A stretch of 64,000 bases of DNA from an uncultured Caulobacterales bacterium (GCA_903884425.1 CAISEP010000023.1:1-64000); one strand, 5' to 3'. Counted from the stretch's first letter, positions 19,888 through 33,037 are shown. Made by a program: numbers and translations. Notes: generated by a model not told the origin, from the letters alone.

Positions 19888-20849
19888 TGGGGCGTCGCAA
19901 GAAGGGCGACCCCGTCCATGGCTGGGTCAATCTGGTCAAGCCCCTGGAGATGACCTCCACCGACGCCGTGTCCCGGGTGCGGCGCCTGTTCAACGCCCAG
20001 AAGGCGGGGCATGCCGGCACCCTGGACCCCCTGGCCACCGGCGTCCTTCCCATTGCGCTAGGGGAGGCGACCAAGACCGTTCCCTATCTGATGGAGGCGG
20101 ACAAGACCTACCGCTTCACCATTCGCTGGGGGGAGACCACGGCCACCTTCGACCGGGAAGGGGCGGTGACCGCCTCCTCCGACGCCCGGCCGACCCGCGC
20201 GGCCATCGAGGCGGCCCTGCCCGCCTTCGTCGGCGAGATCGACCAGGTCCCCCCGGCCTATTCCGCCATCAAGGTGGACGGCCAGCGGGCCTATGACCTG
20301 GCCCGGGAAGGGGTGGAGGTGGTGCTGGAGACCCGCAAGGTGCGCGTCTTCTCCGCCGTCCTGGCCGACGTCCCCGACGCCGACCATGCGGTGATCGAGG
20401 TGCACTGCGGCAAGGGCACCTATGTCCGCGCCATCGCCCGGGACCTGGCGGAAATGCTGGGGGTCTGCGGGCATGTTTCGGTGCTGGCGCGCACCCGCGT
20501 GGGACAGTTTTCCGAATCTGACGGGATGACACTGGAAAAACTGCAGGATTTGGTGCATAGGGGCATCGGACTGGACGGCATGTTGCCGGTCGAGACCGCG
20601 CTGGACGACATCCCGGCGCTGGCCGTGACCGGAGAGGACGCCTTCTGGCTCAGCCAAGGGCGACCGATCGTTCTCGTTCCCCGCCAGGTCGAAAACTTGA
20701 AGGCGTGTCTCGTTCCCCGGACCATCGGAGGACAGGACGCGTCTCGAACTGTTTTGGCCACGCGGAACGGAAAGGCCGCCGCTCTTTGCGAACTGCGCGC
20801 GGGCCGGCTCAACCCCACCCGCGTGTTTCACCTCGAACCGGAGTCATGA
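19887..20849 (+). CDS. truB: tRNA pseudouridine(55) synthase TruB
   Basis: [53 protein letters not shown]. Confidence 0.95.
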   Translation: MGRRKKGDPVHGWVNLVKPLEMTSTDAVSRVRRLFNAQKAGHAGTLDPLATGVLPIALGEATKTVPYLMEADKTYRFTIRWGETTATFDREGAVTASSDARPTRAAIEAALPAFVGEIDQVPPAYSAIKVDGQRAYDLAREGVEVVLETRKVRVFSAVLADVPDADHAVIEVHCGKGTYVRAIARDLAEMLGVCGHVSVLARTRVGQFSESDGMTLEKLQDLVHRGIGLDGMLPVETALDDIPALAVTGEDAFWLSQGRPIVLVPRQVENLKACLVPRTIGGQDASRTVLATRNGKAAALCELRAGRLNPTRVFHLEPES

Positions 20850-20851
20850 CG

Positions 20852-21121
20852 ATGTCGATTACCGTTGAACGCAAGGCCGAAGTCATCGCTGCCCATGCCC
20901 GCTCTGAAGGCGACACGGGTTCGGCGGAAGTGCAGGTCGCGATCCTCTCCGAGCGGATCGCCAACCTCACGGAACACTTCAAGACCCACAAGAAGGACAA
21001 CCACTCGCGCCGCGGGCTGCTGAAGCTCGTGTCCACGCGTCGTCGTCTGCTGGACCACCTGAAGGTGACCGACCTCGGTCGCTACCAGGCCCTGATCGAA
21101 ACCCTCGGCCTGCGCCGCTAA
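20852..21121 (+). CDS. rpsO: 30S ribosomal protein S15
   Basis: [52 protein letters not shown]. Confidence 0.96.
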   Translation: MSITVERKAEVIAAHARSEGDTGSAEVQVAILSERIANLTEHFKTHKKDNHSRRGLLKLVSTRRRLLDHLKVTDLGRYQALIETLGLRR

Positions 21122-21398
21122 GGCACAGTCCCGAGTCTCCGTCGTTGTCTTCCCCGCCGCCCGGCAGGCGCGGTGAGGGAAGACGGCGCCGCCGATTGTC
21201 CGCGATGCGTTGCAGACATCGGCGATACTTGCCACGCGAGGGTCCGAAGCGATCCTCCACCGCCTGCCGAACGGCGCCGCCATGGGGTGTCGCCGTCGAT
21301 CTGGAGAGGATACCCGGACCCGTCCGCACTGTTCGCGCCCGCCCCTGTCCGCCCGCCTGGAATTCGCCTTGCGGGGCTAAAAAGAGAAAGAACCCAAC

Positions 21399-23531
21399 AT
21401 GTTCGATATCAAGCGCAAGAGCCTTGAATGGGGCGGCCGCAAGCTGACCCTCGAGACCGGCCGCATCGCCCGTCAGGCCGACGGCGCCGTTCTGGCCACC
21501 TATGGCGAGACCACTGTTCTCGCCACCGTCGTCGCCGCCAAGGCCCCCAAGCCCGGCCTCGACTTCTTCCCCCTCACCGTGAACTACCAGGAAAAGACCT
21601 TCGCCGCGGGCAAGATCCCCGGCGGGTTCTTCAAGCGCGAAGGCCGCCCGACGGAAAAGGAGACCCTGGTCTCCCGCCTGATCGACCGCCCGATCCGCCC
21701 CCTGTTCGTCAAGGGCTTCAAGCACGAGACCCAGGTGGTCGTGACCGTGCTGAGCCATGACCTGGAGAATGATCCGGACATCGTGGCCATGGTCGCCGCC
21801 TCCGCCGCCCTGACCCTGTCCGGCGTGCCCTTCATGGGCCCCATCGGTGCCGCCCGGGTCGGCTTCATCGACGGCCAGTACGTGCTGAACCCGACCCTGG
21901 ACCAGATGAGCGACAGCCGTCTCGACCTGGTGGTGGCCGGGACCCAGGACGCCGTGATGATGGTGGAATCGGAAATCCAGGAACTGAGCGAGAGCGAAGT
22001 GCTGGGCGCCGTGACCTTCGCCCACAAGAGCCTGCAGCCGGTGATCGATGCGATCATCGAGCTGGCGGAACATGCGGCCAAGGAGCCCTGGGACTTCCAG
22101 GCCGAGGATTTCTCGGACGTGGTCACCAAGATCAAGGCCCTGGTCGGCGAGGACATCCGCAAGGGTTACGAGCACAAGGGCAAGGCCGAGCGTCATGACG
22201 CCATCGGCGCTGCCAAGGCCAAGGCCGCCGCGGCCCTGGTGAAGACCGAAGAGAAGCCGGACGGCGTCGATTCGGCCAAGTTCAGCTCCGCCTTCAAGGA
22301 ATGCGAAGCCGACGTGCTGCGTCGCGACATCATCGAGCATGGCCGCCGGGTGGACGGACGTCCCCTCGACAAGGTCCGCCCGATCGTGTCGGAAGTCTCC
22401 GTCCTGCCGCGGACCCACGGTTCGGCCCTGTTCACCCGGGGTGAGACCCAGGCCCTGGTCGTGGCCACGCTTGGCACCGGCGAGGACGAGCAGTGGATCG
22501 ACGCGCTGGAGGGCACCTACAAGGAAAGCTTCCTCCTGCACTACAACTTCCCGCCCTATTCCGTGGGCGAGACGGGCCGCATGGGCTCGCCGGGCCGTCG
22601 CGAGATCGGTCACGGCAAGCTCGCCTGGCGCGCCATCCGGCCGATGCTGCCCACCAAGTCGGACTTCCCCTATACGCTGCGTCTGGTGTCGGAGATCACC
22701 GAGTCCAACGGCTCGTCCTCCATGGCCACGGTCTGCGGTGCCTCCCTGGCGCTGATGGATGCGGGCGTGCCCCTGAAGAAGCCGGTCTCCGGCATCGCCA
22801 TGGGCCTGATCCTGGAAAAGGACGGCTTCGCGGTCCTGTCGGACATCCTGGGGGATGAAGATCACCTGGGCGACATGGACTTCAAGGTCGCCGGTACCGC
22901 CGACGGCATCACCTCGCTGCAGATGGACATCAAGATCCCCGGCATCACCGAGGAGATCATGCACAAGGCCCTGCACCAGGCGAAGGAAGGCCGGCTGCAC
23001 ATCCTCGGCGAGATGGCCAAGGCGATCGACGGCGCCCGCACCGAGATCGGTGAGTACGCGCCCAAGATCGAGACCATCATGATCCCCACGGACAAGATCC
23101 GCGACGTGATCGGCTCGGGCGGCAAGGTGATCCGCGAGATCGTGGAAAAGACCGGCGCCAAGGTGAACATCGAGGACGACGGCTCGGTGAAGGTCTCGGC
23201 CTCCGACGGGGCCAAGATCAAGGCGGCGCTGGACTGGATCAAGTCCATCACCCAGGAGCCGGAAGTGGGCGCGGTCTATACCGGCCGGGTCGTGAAGGTC
23301 GTCGACTTCGGTGCCTTCGTGAACTTCTTCGGCGCCCGGGACGGTCTGGTGCACATCAGCCAGATCTCGAAGGAAAAGGTCGGCAAGGTCTCCGACGTCC
23401 TGACCGAAGGTCAGGAAGTGAAGGTCAAGCTGATCGGCTTCGATGATCGCGGCAAGACCAAGCTTTCGATGAAGGTCGTGGACCAGGAGACCGGCGAAGA
23501 TCTGTCCCGCAAGGAAAGCGAAGAGGCGTAA
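21399..23531 (+). CDS. pnp: Polynucleotide phosphorylase
   Basis: [54 protein letters not shown] and S1 domains at C-terminus. Confidence 0.96.
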   Translation: MFDIKRKSLEWGGRKLTLETGRIARQADGAVLATYGETTVLATVVAAKAPKPGLDFFPLTVNYQEKTFAAGKIPGGFFKREGRPTEKETLVSRLIDRPIRPLFVKGFKHETQVVVTVLSHDLENDPDIVAMVAASAALTLSGVPFMGPIGAARVGFIDGQYVLNPTLDQMSDSRLDLVVAGTQDAVMMVESEIQELSESEVLGAVTFAHKSLQPVIDAIIELAEHAAKEPWDFQAEDFSDVVTKIKALVGEDIRKGYEHKGKAERHDAIGAAKAKAAAALVKTEEKPDGVDSAKFSSAFKECEADVLRRDIIEHGRRVDGRPLDKVRPIVSEVSVLPRTHGSALFTRGETQALVVATLGTGEDEQWIDALEGTYKESFLLHYNFPPYSVGETGRMGSPGRREIGHGKLAWRAIRPMLPTKSDFPYTLRLVSEITESNGSSSMATVCGASLALMDAGVPLKKPVSGIAMGLILEKDGFAVLSDILGDEDHLGDMDFKVAGTADGITSLQMDIKIPGITEEIMHKALHQAKEGRLHILGEMAKAIDGARTEIGEYAPKIETIMIPTDKIRDVIGSGGKVIREIVEKTGAKVNIEDDGSVKVSASDGAKIKAALDWIKSITQEPEVGAVYTGRVVKVVDFGAFVNFFGARDGLVHISQISKEKVGKVSDVLTEGQEVKVKLIGFDDRGKTKLSMKVVDQETGEDLSRKESEEA

Positions 23532-23619
23532 GCCTTCCAGCACCTGCTGAATCGAGAGGCGTCCGGGCATCCCGGGCGCCTTTCTTTTTGGCGGGATTGC
23601 AGGCCGATACACCCGTGCG

Positions 23620-24246
23620 GTGATCGCGGTGGACGCCTGCCCGCCCCCCCGACAAGGGTTAATGACCGTGGGGGGTATGAAAATGCTGTCGAGTCTCGGG
23701 CGTACCGTGTTTGCAGTGCTGCGCTTTGCCGTCGGCGCTGGCCTGGCGCTGATCGGCGCGGGTCTGCTGCGGCACGATCCGCGGGTTCCGGCGGTCCTTG
23801 TCCATCTGGCGACCCAGCCGCCCTTCGGGGGACTGTGGTGGGCCCTGGTCTCCCTGGCCGGGGGCATCGCCCTCATGCTCCATGCCGTGCCGTCCCCGTG
23901 GCGGACAGATCGCCTCGCGGATCGCGGGGCACCGGAGGTCGCCGCGGAGCCGGAGCCGGCCGCGCCGACGCAGCGGAGCTTCGGCGGGTCCGCAACCCCG
24001 CCGCGCCGCTGGCAGCCGGAGGCGTGGGAGCCGGTCCCGACCGTCAGCTCCGAACTGCAGCCGGTCGCGGCGTCAGCGCCGTCACCCCCGACCATGTCGG
24101 CACCGTCGGAGCCCGCAGCGGTGCGGCCGGTCGCCCCGCCGCGGGCCCAGCCGACCGTCGAGGCCGGACCCGCCCCGGTCTTCCGCAGCCGACCGGAACC
24201 CCGCCGTCCCTCCCGGGCCCGGATGATCGGTCCGGTTCCATCCTGA
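23620..24246 (+). CDS. Hypothetical membrane/Pro-rich protein
   Basis: N-terminal hydrophobic segments then Pro/Ala/Arg-rich tail; no family recognised. Confidence 0.45.
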   Translation: MIAVDACPPPRQGLMTVGGMKMLSSLGRTVFAVLRFAVGAGLALIGAGLLRHDPRVPAVLVHLATQPPFGGLWWALVSLAGGIALMLHAVPSPWRTDRLADRGAPEVAAEPEPAAPTQRSFGGSATPPRRWQPEAWEPVPTVSSELQPVAASAPSPPTMSAPSEPAAVRPVAPPRAQPTVEAGPAPVFRSRPEPRRPSRARMIGPVPS

Positions 24247-24446
24247 CGACGACGTCGGCGGCATGACGCGCCCCGATCGGCGGACTGCCGCGCAAGGGCT
24301 CGGTGCCTTCCTGCCGAGGGTTGGAAAAGATCGCTGTTTCACCGCATCTTTTAAAACTGGTCGGCCGTAGCTCCGCAGGACAATCTTGGAGCCACGCCCG
24401 TCCCGAAAGACCCCCGGGCGTGCCGTCAGAAAGCTGTTGCGCGCCG

Positions 24447-25055
24447 ATGCCCAGAGCCCTTGGTCAGATTGACGTCCGCAAGTCGGAAGCCATTGTCGAG
24501 GCGGCCTTTTCCGTCCTGGCGGAGCGGGGCCTGTCCGCCCCCCTGGAGGAGGTGGCGCGGCGGGCCAATGTCTCCAAGCAGACCGTCTACAACCACTACG
24601 GCTCCAAGACCCAGCTGATCCGGACCCTGATCGAGCGGCGGCGGGACGAGATCACCGCCCCCCTGGCCGGTCCGGCGGCCCTGGAAGACCCCCTGGCGGC
24701 GCTCACGGCCTATGCCTGGGCCATGATCCGCTCCACCCTGACCGAGCCGTACGGAGAGCTGATCCGCATGGCCGTGGCCGGTGCGGACGACTCGCCGGAA
24801 CTGGTGGACATCCTCTATGACACCGGCTTCATGGGCGTGCGGCAGAAGCTGGCAAGGTATCTGGAGGCCCTGCATGCCCGCGGCGTGATCCGGGTCGACG
24901 ACCCGGTGCAGGCGGCGGAGATGTTTGCGGGCCTCGCCGTGGGCGGTCTGCAGATCCGCCGCATGATCCGCCGGGACATGGGACAGGACACGGCCAGCGC
25001 ACCCGACCGGGCCGCCACCTGTGCCCGACTGTTCCTGAAGGCCTACGCGCCTTAG
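24447..25055 (+). CDS. TetR/AcrR family transcriptional regulator
   Basis: EAIVEAAFSVLAERGLSAPLEEVARRANVSKQTVYNHYGSKTQLI. Confidence 0.9.
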   Translation: MPRALGQIDVRKSEAIVEAAFSVLAERGLSAPLEEVARRANVSKQTVYNHYGSKTQLIRTLIERRRDEITAPLAGPAALEDPLAALTAYAWAMIRSTLTEPYGELIRMAVAGADDSPELVDILYDTGFMGVRQKLARYLEALHARGVIRVDDPVQAAEMFAGLAVGGLQIRRMIRRDMGQDTASAPDRAATCARLFLKAYAP

Positions 25056-25083
25056 GCAACCCCGACGGCCACGCCTCCCGCGG

Positions 25084-25995
25084 TCAGCGCTCCGCCGTCA
25101 CCTCTGCCGGGGCCACGGAATAGCTGCGGGAGCAGTATTCGCAGGTGACGTGGATCCGTCCGTCGCTCTCCACCATGCCGAGGACCTCCTCCACGGGGAA
25201 AGACTTCAAGAGGCCGACGACCCGCTCCGGCGAGCACCGGCAGGCGGCGCGCAGGGGGAACGCGGGCAACAGCCGCACCCCGTCCTCGTGGAACAGGCGG
25301 AACAGCAGGGTCTCGGTGGGGAGGGCCGGGTCCACCAGCTCGTCCTCGGCCAGGGTGGAGAACAGGGCGTCCGCCCGGCGCCAGGCCTCCTCCGTGTCGC
25401 CGCGGGTCTCGTCGCCCGCCACGTTCTGGATCATGGCCCCGCCGGCGCGCCAGAACCGGCCCGCCTCGGTGGTCACTTCGGCCGTCGCCAGCCGCACCCG
25501 GGCGGGGGCCTGTTCGGACTGGGCGAAGTAGGTCTCCGCGCACAGGGCCAGCGTCTCGCCCTCGATGGGCACGACCCCCTGATAACGGTCCTTCATGTTG
25601 GTGGGGTCGATGGTCATGATGAACAGACCCTCCCCCAGAAGGGACCGGGCGCCGGGCCGGATGAAGCCGGAGCTGGCCTGCGCCACCCGGTCGGCATCGA
25701 ACTGGCAGTAGCCGCGCAGGCCGCCGGAGGTGTCGTAGTCCCCCACCACATAGCTCACCGGCCCGTCCCCCTGGGCCTGGACGATGAGGCGGCCCTCGAA
25801 CTTCAGGCTGGAGCCCACCAGGGCGGCCAGGCTGCAGGCCTCCGCCAGCAGGTTGGCCACCGGCTCGGGATAGTCGTGACGGGACAGGATTTCGTCGATC
25901 ACCTCGCCCAGGCGGACGATGCGGCCGCGCACGGGCTCCCCGTCCAGCTGGAAGGTCGCCACGAAGTCATCGGCGGGGGCGGCGGTGTCGGTCAC
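25084..25995 (-). CDS. hslO: Hsp33 family redox chaperone
   Basis: C-terminal CRCSPERVV...VTCEYCSRSY zinc/redox motifs. Confidence 0.92.
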   Translation of the reverse strand: MTDTAAPADDFVATFQLDGEPVRGRIVRLGEVIDEILSRHDYPEPVANLLAEACSLAALVGSSLKFEGRLIVQAQGDGPVSYVVGDYDTSGGLRGYCQFDADRVAQASSGFIRPGARSLLGEGLFIMTIDPTNMKDRYQGVVPIEGETLALCAETYFAQSEQAPARVRLATAEVTTEAGRFWRAGGAMIQNVAGDETRGDTEEAWRRADALFSTLAEDELVDPALPTETLLFRLFHEDGVRLLPAFPLRAACRCSPERVVGLLKSFPVEEVLGMVESDGRIHVTCEYCSRSYSVAPAEVTAER

Positions 25996-26077
25996 GGGGC
26001 CTCGGGGGTTGGCAGGTGAAGGCGCACAGATAGGGTCCCTGCGCGGATTTGCCAGCCCCCGATGCCGGGGGACCGGC

Positions 26078-27154
<1,077 letters not shown>

Positions 27155-27220
27155 TTAGTGTGGCGCCAGTGCTTTCTTCTCGGTAAAGCGCAGGGGCCAT
27201 ACGCCAGATCAGGTGCTGAA

Positions 27221-28279
27221 ATGTCCGCGAAAACCAATCCCGGCCGCTATTTCGAGGATTTTCATCCGGGCCTCGTCATGCCCCACGCGACGCCGCGCAC
27301 GGTGACGGAAGGCGACGTGGCCCTCACCACGGCCCTGTACGGCGGTCGCCACGCCCTGTTCTCCTCCGCCGAATTCGCAAGGGCCAGCGGTCTGCCCGCC
27401 GCGCCGCTCGACCCGCTGCTGGTGTTCCACGTGGTGTTCGGCAAGTCGGTGCCGGACATCAGCCTGAACGCCGTGGCCAATCTGGGCTATGCGGAGGGGC
27501 GCTTCCTCGCCCCGGTGACGGCCGGGGACACGCTGACGGCGACCTCCGAGGTGCTGGGGGTGAAGGAGACCTCCAACGGCAAGACCGGGGTCGTCTATGT
27601 CCGCACCACCGGTGCCAACCAGCGGGGCGAGACGGTCCTGTCCTATGTGCGCTGGGTGATGGTGCGAAAGCGCGACGCGGCCGCCCCGGCACCGGCGGAC
27701 AGCGCGCCGAAGACGGCCCCCTTCGTCCCGGCGGCGGACCTCGTCCTGCCGGAGGGGCTGGACTTCTCCCGCTACAACTTCGCCCTGGCGGGCTCTCCCC
27801 ACGCCTTCGAGGACTATGCGGTGGGGGAGCGGATCGACCATGTGGACGGCATGGTGGTGGAGGAGGCCGAGGCCCAGATGGCCACCCGCCTCTACCAGAA
27901 CACCGCCAAGGTGCACTTCAACCAGCATGAGCGGGCGAAGGACCCCACCGGCCGGCGGCTGGTCTACGGGGGCGTGGTCATCTCCACCGCCCGGGCGCTC
28001 AGCTTCAACGGGCTGGAGAATGCGGGCCTGATCCTGGGCATCAATGCCGGGCGCCATGTGAACCCCTATTTCGCCGGTGCCACCCTGTTCGCCTGGAGCG
28101 AGGTGCTGGACGCCCAGCCCCTGCCGGGCCGGAGCGATGTGGGGGCGCTGCGCCTGCGGCTGGTGGCGACCAAGGACCGGCCCTGCCACGACTTCCCGGA
28201 CAAGGACGCCGCGGGCACCTATCCGCCGGAGGTGGTGCTGGACCTGGACTACTGGGCGGCGGTGCCCCGTCGTGGGTGA
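27221..28279 (+). CDS. MaoC family dehydratase (mesaconyl-CoA hydratase-like)
   Basis: GRYFEDFHPGLVMPHATPRTVTEGDVALTTALYGGR...; second MaoC half FEDYAVGERIDHVDGMVVEEAE. Confidence 0.8.
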   Translation: MSAKTNPGRYFEDFHPGLVMPHATPRTVTEGDVALTTALYGGRHALFSSAEFARASGLPAAPLDPLLVFHVVFGKSVPDISLNAVANLGYAEGRFLAPVTAGDTLTATSEVLGVKETSNGKTGVVYVRTTGANQRGETVLSYVRWVMVRKRDAAAPAPADSAPKTAPFVPAADLVLPEGLDFSRYNFALAGSPHAFEDYAVGERIDHVDGMVVEEAEAQMATRLYQNTAKVHFNQHERAKDPTGRRLVYGGVVISTARALSFNGLENAGLILGINAGRHVNPYFAGATLFAWSEVLDAQPLPGRSDVGALRLRLVATKDRPCHDFPDKDAAGTYPPEVVLDLDYWAAVPRRG

Positions 28280-28694
28280 GTTCGCACTGGACCCGCGGAT
28301 CACCGCCTCGTCCCATGCGGTCGCCAGCCTGGCCCTCAGCGAGCTTCGGCTGCAGGACGACGGCCGCTTTCCCTGGGCGGTGCTGGTTCCCCGGGTGGCG
28401 GGGGCGGTGGAGCTGGCGGACCTCCCCTGGGCCGATCAGATCGTGCTGCTGGAAGAGATCGCCGTCGCCGGTCGGTGGGTGCGGGCCGTGGGCGCGGTGT
28501 GGGGCCTCGCCGTGGACAAGCTGAACATCGCCAATCTGGGCAATGTCACCCCCCAGCTGCACTGGCATGTGGTGGGTCGCCGGGCCGCGGACCCCTGCTG
28601 GCCCGGGCCGGTCTGGGGGCAGGGGACGGCGCAGGCCCTGTCCGAAGGGCAGATCGCCGCGGCCCGCGCCGCCTTCGCCGGGCTGCGTCCGTGA
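28272..28694 (+). CDS. HIT domain-containing protein
   Basis: GTG start overlapping previous CDS; KLNIANLGNVTPQLHWHVVGR. Confidence 0.85.
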   Translation: MGEFALDPRITASSHAVASLALSELRLQDDGRFPWAVLVPRVAGAVELADLPWADQIVLLEEIAVAGRWVRAVGAVWGLAVDKLNIANLGNVTPQLHWHVVGRRAADPCWPGPVWGQGTAQALSEGQIAAARAAFAGLRP

Positions 28695-28784
28695 TTGGGG
28701 TATCCTGATTTCGCGCTTTGCCTTTTGCCCACAAGGCACTAGGTTCCGCCGCTTCCGTTTTTCCCGTGCTGGACCGACCGCCCC

Positions 28785-29579
28785 ATGGCCACCGCCTCCA
28801 ATCTCATCCAGGTGATGATCGACGCCACCCGCAAGGCCGGGCGCAAGCTCGCCCGCGATTTCGGCGAGGTGGCGGAGCTGCAGGTCTCCAAGAAGGGCCC
28901 CGCCGACTTCGTCTCCGCCGCCGACATGAAGGCCGAGCAGGTGCTGGTGGAGGAACTCAGCCGCCTGCGTCCGGGCTACGGCTTCCTGGCCGAGGAGCGG
29001 GGCGCGGTGGAGGGCACGGACAAGTCCCACCGCTGGATCATCGATCCCCTGGACGGCACCACCAACTTCCTGCACGCCATCCCCCACTACTGCATCTCCG
29101 TCGCCCTGGAGCGGGAGGGGGAACTGGTGGCCGGCGTCATCCACAACCCCGCCACCAACGAGATCTTCTGGGCGGAAAAGGGCAAGGGCGCCTTCCTGAA
29201 CAACGAAAAGCGCCTGCGGGTGGCCGCGCGCAAGCATCTGGACGAGAGCGTGCTCGCCACGGGCATCCCATTCCTGGGCAAGCCCGGCCACGGCCAGTTC
29301 CTGAAGGAGCTGCACCAGATCACCCAGCGGGTGGCCGGGGTGCGGCGCTTCGGCTCCGCGGCGCTGGACCTCGCCTATGTGGCCGCCGGGCGCTTCGACG
29401 GCTTCTGGGAGCGGGACCTGAAGCCCTGGGACATGGCGGCGGGCGCCCTGATGATCCTCGAGGCCGGGGGCAAGGTGACCACCGCCGACGGGGAGCCCTA
29501 CCGCAGCGAGAGCACAACCATCCTTGCGGCCAATACCGACATCCACCCCCTGGTGCTGGAGCGCCTGCGCGCGGCGTGA
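28785..29579 (+). CDS. Inositol monophosphatase family protein (SuhB-like)
   Basis: YGFLAEERGAVEGTDKSHRWIIDPLDGTTNFLHAIPHYCISVALE. Confidence 0.92.
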   Translation: MATASNLIQVMIDATRKAGRKLARDFGEVAELQVSKKGPADFVSAADMKAEQVLVEELSRLRPGYGFLAEERGAVEGTDKSHRWIIDPLDGTTNFLHAIPHYCISVALEREGELVAGVIHNPATNEIFWAEKGKGAFLNNEKRLRVAARKHLDESVLATGIPFLGKPGHGQFLKELHQITQRVAGVRRFGSAALDLAYVAAGRFDGFWERDLKPWDMAAGALMILEAGGKVTTADGEPYRSESTTILAANTDIHPLVLERLRAA

Positions 29580-29725
29580 GGTTGTGCGTCCTTCGAGACG
29601 GGCTACGCCCTCCTCAGGATGACGACCGTTGGAAATGAACGTCTGCCGCTGTGGGCTCGAAGACTCAAACCGGCGTCATGGTGAGGAGCGCGGAACGCGC
29701 GTCTCGAACCACGCAAGGCCCCCCC

Positions 29726-31519
29726 TCAGTCCGCCGCCGATTTCCGCCAGACGATCTTCCCCCGGAACAGGGTAATCTCGCAGGTCATGTCCTTCAGCCT
29801 CGCAGGCGGGGCGGTGGTGGGGTCGACGGGCCAGACCGCGATGTCCGCGGACTTGCCCACCTCCAGGGTGCCGGTGCGGGTCTCCGCCCGGATCTGGCGG
29901 GCCGCCCAGGCGGTGTAGGCCAGCAGCGCCGCCCGCCCGCTCACGGCCTCGTCGGTACCGAAGGGCGTGGCCCCCCAGCGTCCGCCGACTGTCTCGCGCG
30001 CCTGGGCGGCCCACAGGCCGTAGCGCGCGGCGAAGGGCGTCACCGGGGCGTCGGAGCCGCCGGTCCAGATCACCCCCCGGGCGAGATAGGTCCGCAGCGG
30101 GTTCAGGCGAAGGCTGCGTTCGGGCCCCAGATTGGCGGCATAGATGTCCCCCAGCCACCAGGCGAAGCCGGGCTGCACCTCGGGATATCCGGAGTCATAG
30201 GTCTTCTGCAGCCAGGCCATTTCGGTGATGGCATGGTCGGTGGGGGTGTTGGCGTGGATGATCGACAGGCGCAGCCCCTTGGTCGGCGTGGCCTTCAGGG
30301 CCTCCGCATAGGAGTCCACCACCCAGTCGATGGCCCGGTCGCCGATGGCATGGGTGCCGATCCCGACGCCCGCGTCCACCAGCAGCTTCACCTGCTGGCG
30401 ATAGATGTCCGGCTCGGTCTGCGGATAGCCCCGGAAGCCCGCGGCCGTCCCGGTCCGGTCCCGGTTCCAGTCCTGGTACATCCAGGCGGTGGGGGCCGCC
30501 CCGCTGCCGTCCATGAACAGCTTCACGCCGCAGACGCCAAGGGTCGTGTCCGGCAGGTTGGCCAGTTCGCTCTCCGCCACCCGGACCCGGGCGATGGCCT
30601 CGCGCACGCTGTCGAGGGTGGTCCCCCCGGAGAACAGCACGCAGGCATTGACGTCCAGCCGCCCGGCCCGGGCCTCGGCCAGATAGGCGCTCCAGTCGTC
30701 CGGCGACAGGGCGGGGTCCTTGAAGCCGGTCATGCCCTCCCGGTGCAGGGCCTCGACCATGTGGGCGAGCGCCGCGCGCTTCTGCGCCTCCGTCGGGGGC
30801 GGGATCAGCCGCACGACAAGGTCCTGCGCCGTCTCCTTCAACACGCCGGCGGGGGTGCCGTCGGGCCGCCGCTCGATCGTTCCGGCAGGCGGGTCCCTCG
30901 TCTCCGCGGTGATCCCGGCCAGCTTCAGGGCGGCAGAATTGGCGACGCCGTAATGGCCGGTGGTGTTTTCCAGCCAGACCGGGTTGCGCGGACTGACCGC
31001 GTCCAGCTCCGCGGCGGTGGGATAGCGGCCCTCGGCCAGCTTGCCCTCGTCCCAGCCGGCGCCTTCCACCCACTCCCCCGGCCGGGCGGCGGCGGCGCGG
31101 CGCTCCACGGCGGCCAGCAGCTCCTTCAGGCTGCGGACACCGGCCAGGTCCACATGAAACAGGGCGTCCTCGCCGGTTTCCAGTACATGGGCGTGGGTGT
31201 CGATCAGGCCCGGCGTCGCCGTGCGGCCGCGCAGGTCGATGATCCGGGTCTTCCCCCCCACCAGGGGGGTGATCTGGGCGTCCGTGCCGAGGCGGAGGAT
31301 CCGTCCGTCGCGCACCGCCAGGGCCTGGACGACGTGACCGCGGGGGTCGAGGGTCTCGATCCGTCCGTTGAGCAGGACGAGGTCCGCGGTCTCCCGCGCG
31401 TGGTGAAAGACGGGGAACAGGGGCAGCGCCCCGCCTGCGCCCGCCGGTGTCGCAGCTAGCAGCAGCGCCCCCGCGCCGGCCAAACCCGCAAATCCGCCGC
31501 CGCGCCGACTCCGCACCAT
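29726..31519 (-). CDS. YtcJ-like amidohydrolase, exported
   Basis: VLLNGRIETLDPRGHVVQALAVRDGRIL...TPGLIDTHAHV...HAIGDRAIDWVVD; signal-like N-terminus. Confidence 0.9.
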   Translation of the reverse strand: MVRSRRGGGFAGLAGAGALLLAATPAGAGGALPLFPVFHHARETADLVLLNGRIETLDPRGHVVQALAVRDGRILRLGTDAQITPLVGGKTRIIDLRGRTATPGLIDTHAHVLETGEDALFHVDLAGVRSLKELLAAVERRAAAARPGEWVEGAGWDEGKLAEGRYPTAAELDAVSPRNPVWLENTTGHYGVANSAALKLAGITAETRDPPAGTIERRPDGTPAGVLKETAQDLVVRLIPPPTEAQKRAALAHMVEALHREGMTGFKDPALSPDDWSAYLAEARAGRLDVNACVLFSGGTTLDSVREAIARVRVAESELANLPDTTLGVCGVKLFMDGSGAAPTAWMYQDWNRDRTGTAAGFRGYPQTEPDIYRQQVKLLVDAGVGIGTHAIGDRAIDWVVDSYAEALKATPTKGLRLSIIHANTPTDHAITEMAWLQKTYDSGYPEVQPGFAWWLGDIYAANLGPERSLRLNPLRTYLARGVIWTGGSDAPVTPFAARYGLWAAQARETVGGRWGATPFGTDEAVSGRAALLAYTAWAARQIRAETRTGTLEVGKSADIAVWPVDPTTAPPARLKDMTCEITLFRGKIVWRKSAAD

Positions 31520-31578
31520 TCCTGCCTCCGTCTCAGACAGAGGCAGGGTTGGGCGAGGCGCGCGGCGGCGTCAAGGGA

Positions 31579-32970
31579 TCAGTAGCGGTAGTGGTCCGGC
31601 TTGAACGGACCGGTGGTCGGCACGCCGATATAGTCGGCCTGGTCCTTGCGCAGCACGGTCAGCTGGGCACCCAGCTTTTCCAGGTGCAGCATGGCGACCT
31701 TTTCATCGAGATGCTTGGGCAGGGTATAGACCTGACGGTCATAGGCCTTAGCGTTGGTCCACAGTTCGATCTGGGCGAGCGTCTGGTTGGTGAAGGACGC
31801 GCTCATCACGAAGCTGGGATGGCCGGTGGCGTTGCCCAGGTTCACCAGACGGCCTTCCGACAGGATGATCAGCTTCTTGCCGTCCGGGAATTCCACATGG
31901 TGGACCTGCGGCTTGATCTCGTCCCACTTGAAGTTGCGCAGGCCGACGATCTGGATCTCGCTGTCGAAGTGGCCGATGTTGCAGACAATGGCGTTGTTCT
32001 TCATCCGCCGCATGTCCTCGACGGTGATCACGTCCTTGTTGCCGGTGGCGGTGACGAAGATGTCGGCCTTGTCGGCCACCGCCTCCAGGGTGCGGACCTC
32101 ATAGCCTTCCATGGCCGCCTGCAGGGCGCAGATCGGGTCCACCTCCGTCACGATGACCCGGGCACCGCCCTGGCGCAGGGAGGCGGCAGAGCCCTTGCCC
32201 ACGTCGCCATAGCCGCAGACCACGGCCACCTTCCCGGCCAGCATCACGTCGGTGCCCCGGCGGATGGCGTCCACCAGGCTCTCGCGGCAGCCATAGAGGT
32301 TGTCGAACTTGGACTTGGTGACGCTGTCATTGACGTTGATGGCGGGGAAGGGCAGCTCGCCCTTCTTGGCCATTTCGTACAGGCGGTGGACGCCCGTGGT
32401 GGTCTCTTCCGACACGCCGGTGATGGCGTCGCGGATGGCCGAATAGAAGCCCGGCTTTTCCTTCAGATAGCGCTTCATCACCGAGAAGAGGGCTTCCTCC
32501 TCCTCGTTAGTGGGGTGGTCGAGGACGCTGGGGTCCTTTTCCGCCTTGGGGCCCAGCACGCAGAGCAGGGTCGCGTCGCCGCCGTCGTCCAGGATAAGGT
32601 TGGGATAGCCGCCGTCGCTCCACTCGAAGATCTTGTGGGCATAGTCCCAGTACTCCACCAGGTTCTCGCCCTTGAAGGCGAAGACCGGCGTGCCCTTGGC
32701 GGCGATGGCCGCGGCGGCGTGGTCCTGGGTGGAGAAGATGTTGCACGAGGCCCAGCGCACGTCGGCGCCCAGGGCCTGCAGGGTCTCGATCAGCACGGCG
32801 GTCTGGATGGTCATGTGCAGGGAGCCGGCGATGCGGGCCCCTTTCAGCACCTGGGCCGGGCCGTATTCGGCGCGGGTGGCCATCAGGCCCGGCATCTCCG
32901 TCTCGGCGATGTCGATTTCCTTGCGGCCCCAGTCCGCCAGGCTGATGTCCTTGATGATGTAGTCGGCCAT
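31579..32970 (-). CDS. ahcY: Adenosylhomocysteinase
   Basis: [30 protein letters not shown]...[43 protein letters not shown]. Confidence 0.96.
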   Translation of the reverse strand: MADYIIKDISLADWGRKEIDIAETEMPGLMATRAEYGPAQVLKGARIAGSLHMTIQTAVLIETLQALGADVRWASCNIFSTQDHAAAAIAAKGTPVFAFKGENLVEYWDYAHKIFEWSDGGYPNLILDDGGDATLLCVLGPKAEKDPSVLDHPTNEEEEALFSVMKRYLKEKPGFYSAIRDAITGVSEETTTGVHRLYEMAKKGELPFPAINVNDSVTKSKFDNLYGCRESLVDAIRRGTDVMLAGKVAVVCGYGDVGKGSAASLRQGGARVIVTEVDPICALQAAMEGYEVRTLEAVADKADIFVTATGNKDVITVEDMRRMKNNAIVCNIGHFDSEIQIVGLRNFKWDEIKPQVHHVEFPDGKKLIILSEGRLVNLGNATGHPSFVMSASFTNQTLAQIELWTNAKAYDRQVYTLPKHLDEKVAMLHLEKLGAQLTVLRKDQADYIGVPTTGPFKPDHYRY

Positions 32971-33037
32971 GATGGCAAGGCTCCGGTCCCGTGAATGTGG
33001 ACCGGTTCTACCGTCAGAGCGTCAACAGGGCAATAAC

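Noticed and set aside
20979-24095. 1038-aa antisense ORF
   Set aside because: Mirrors rpsO/pnp on the opposite strand; His/Gly/Asp-rich low-complexity composition typical of high-GC shadow ORFs.
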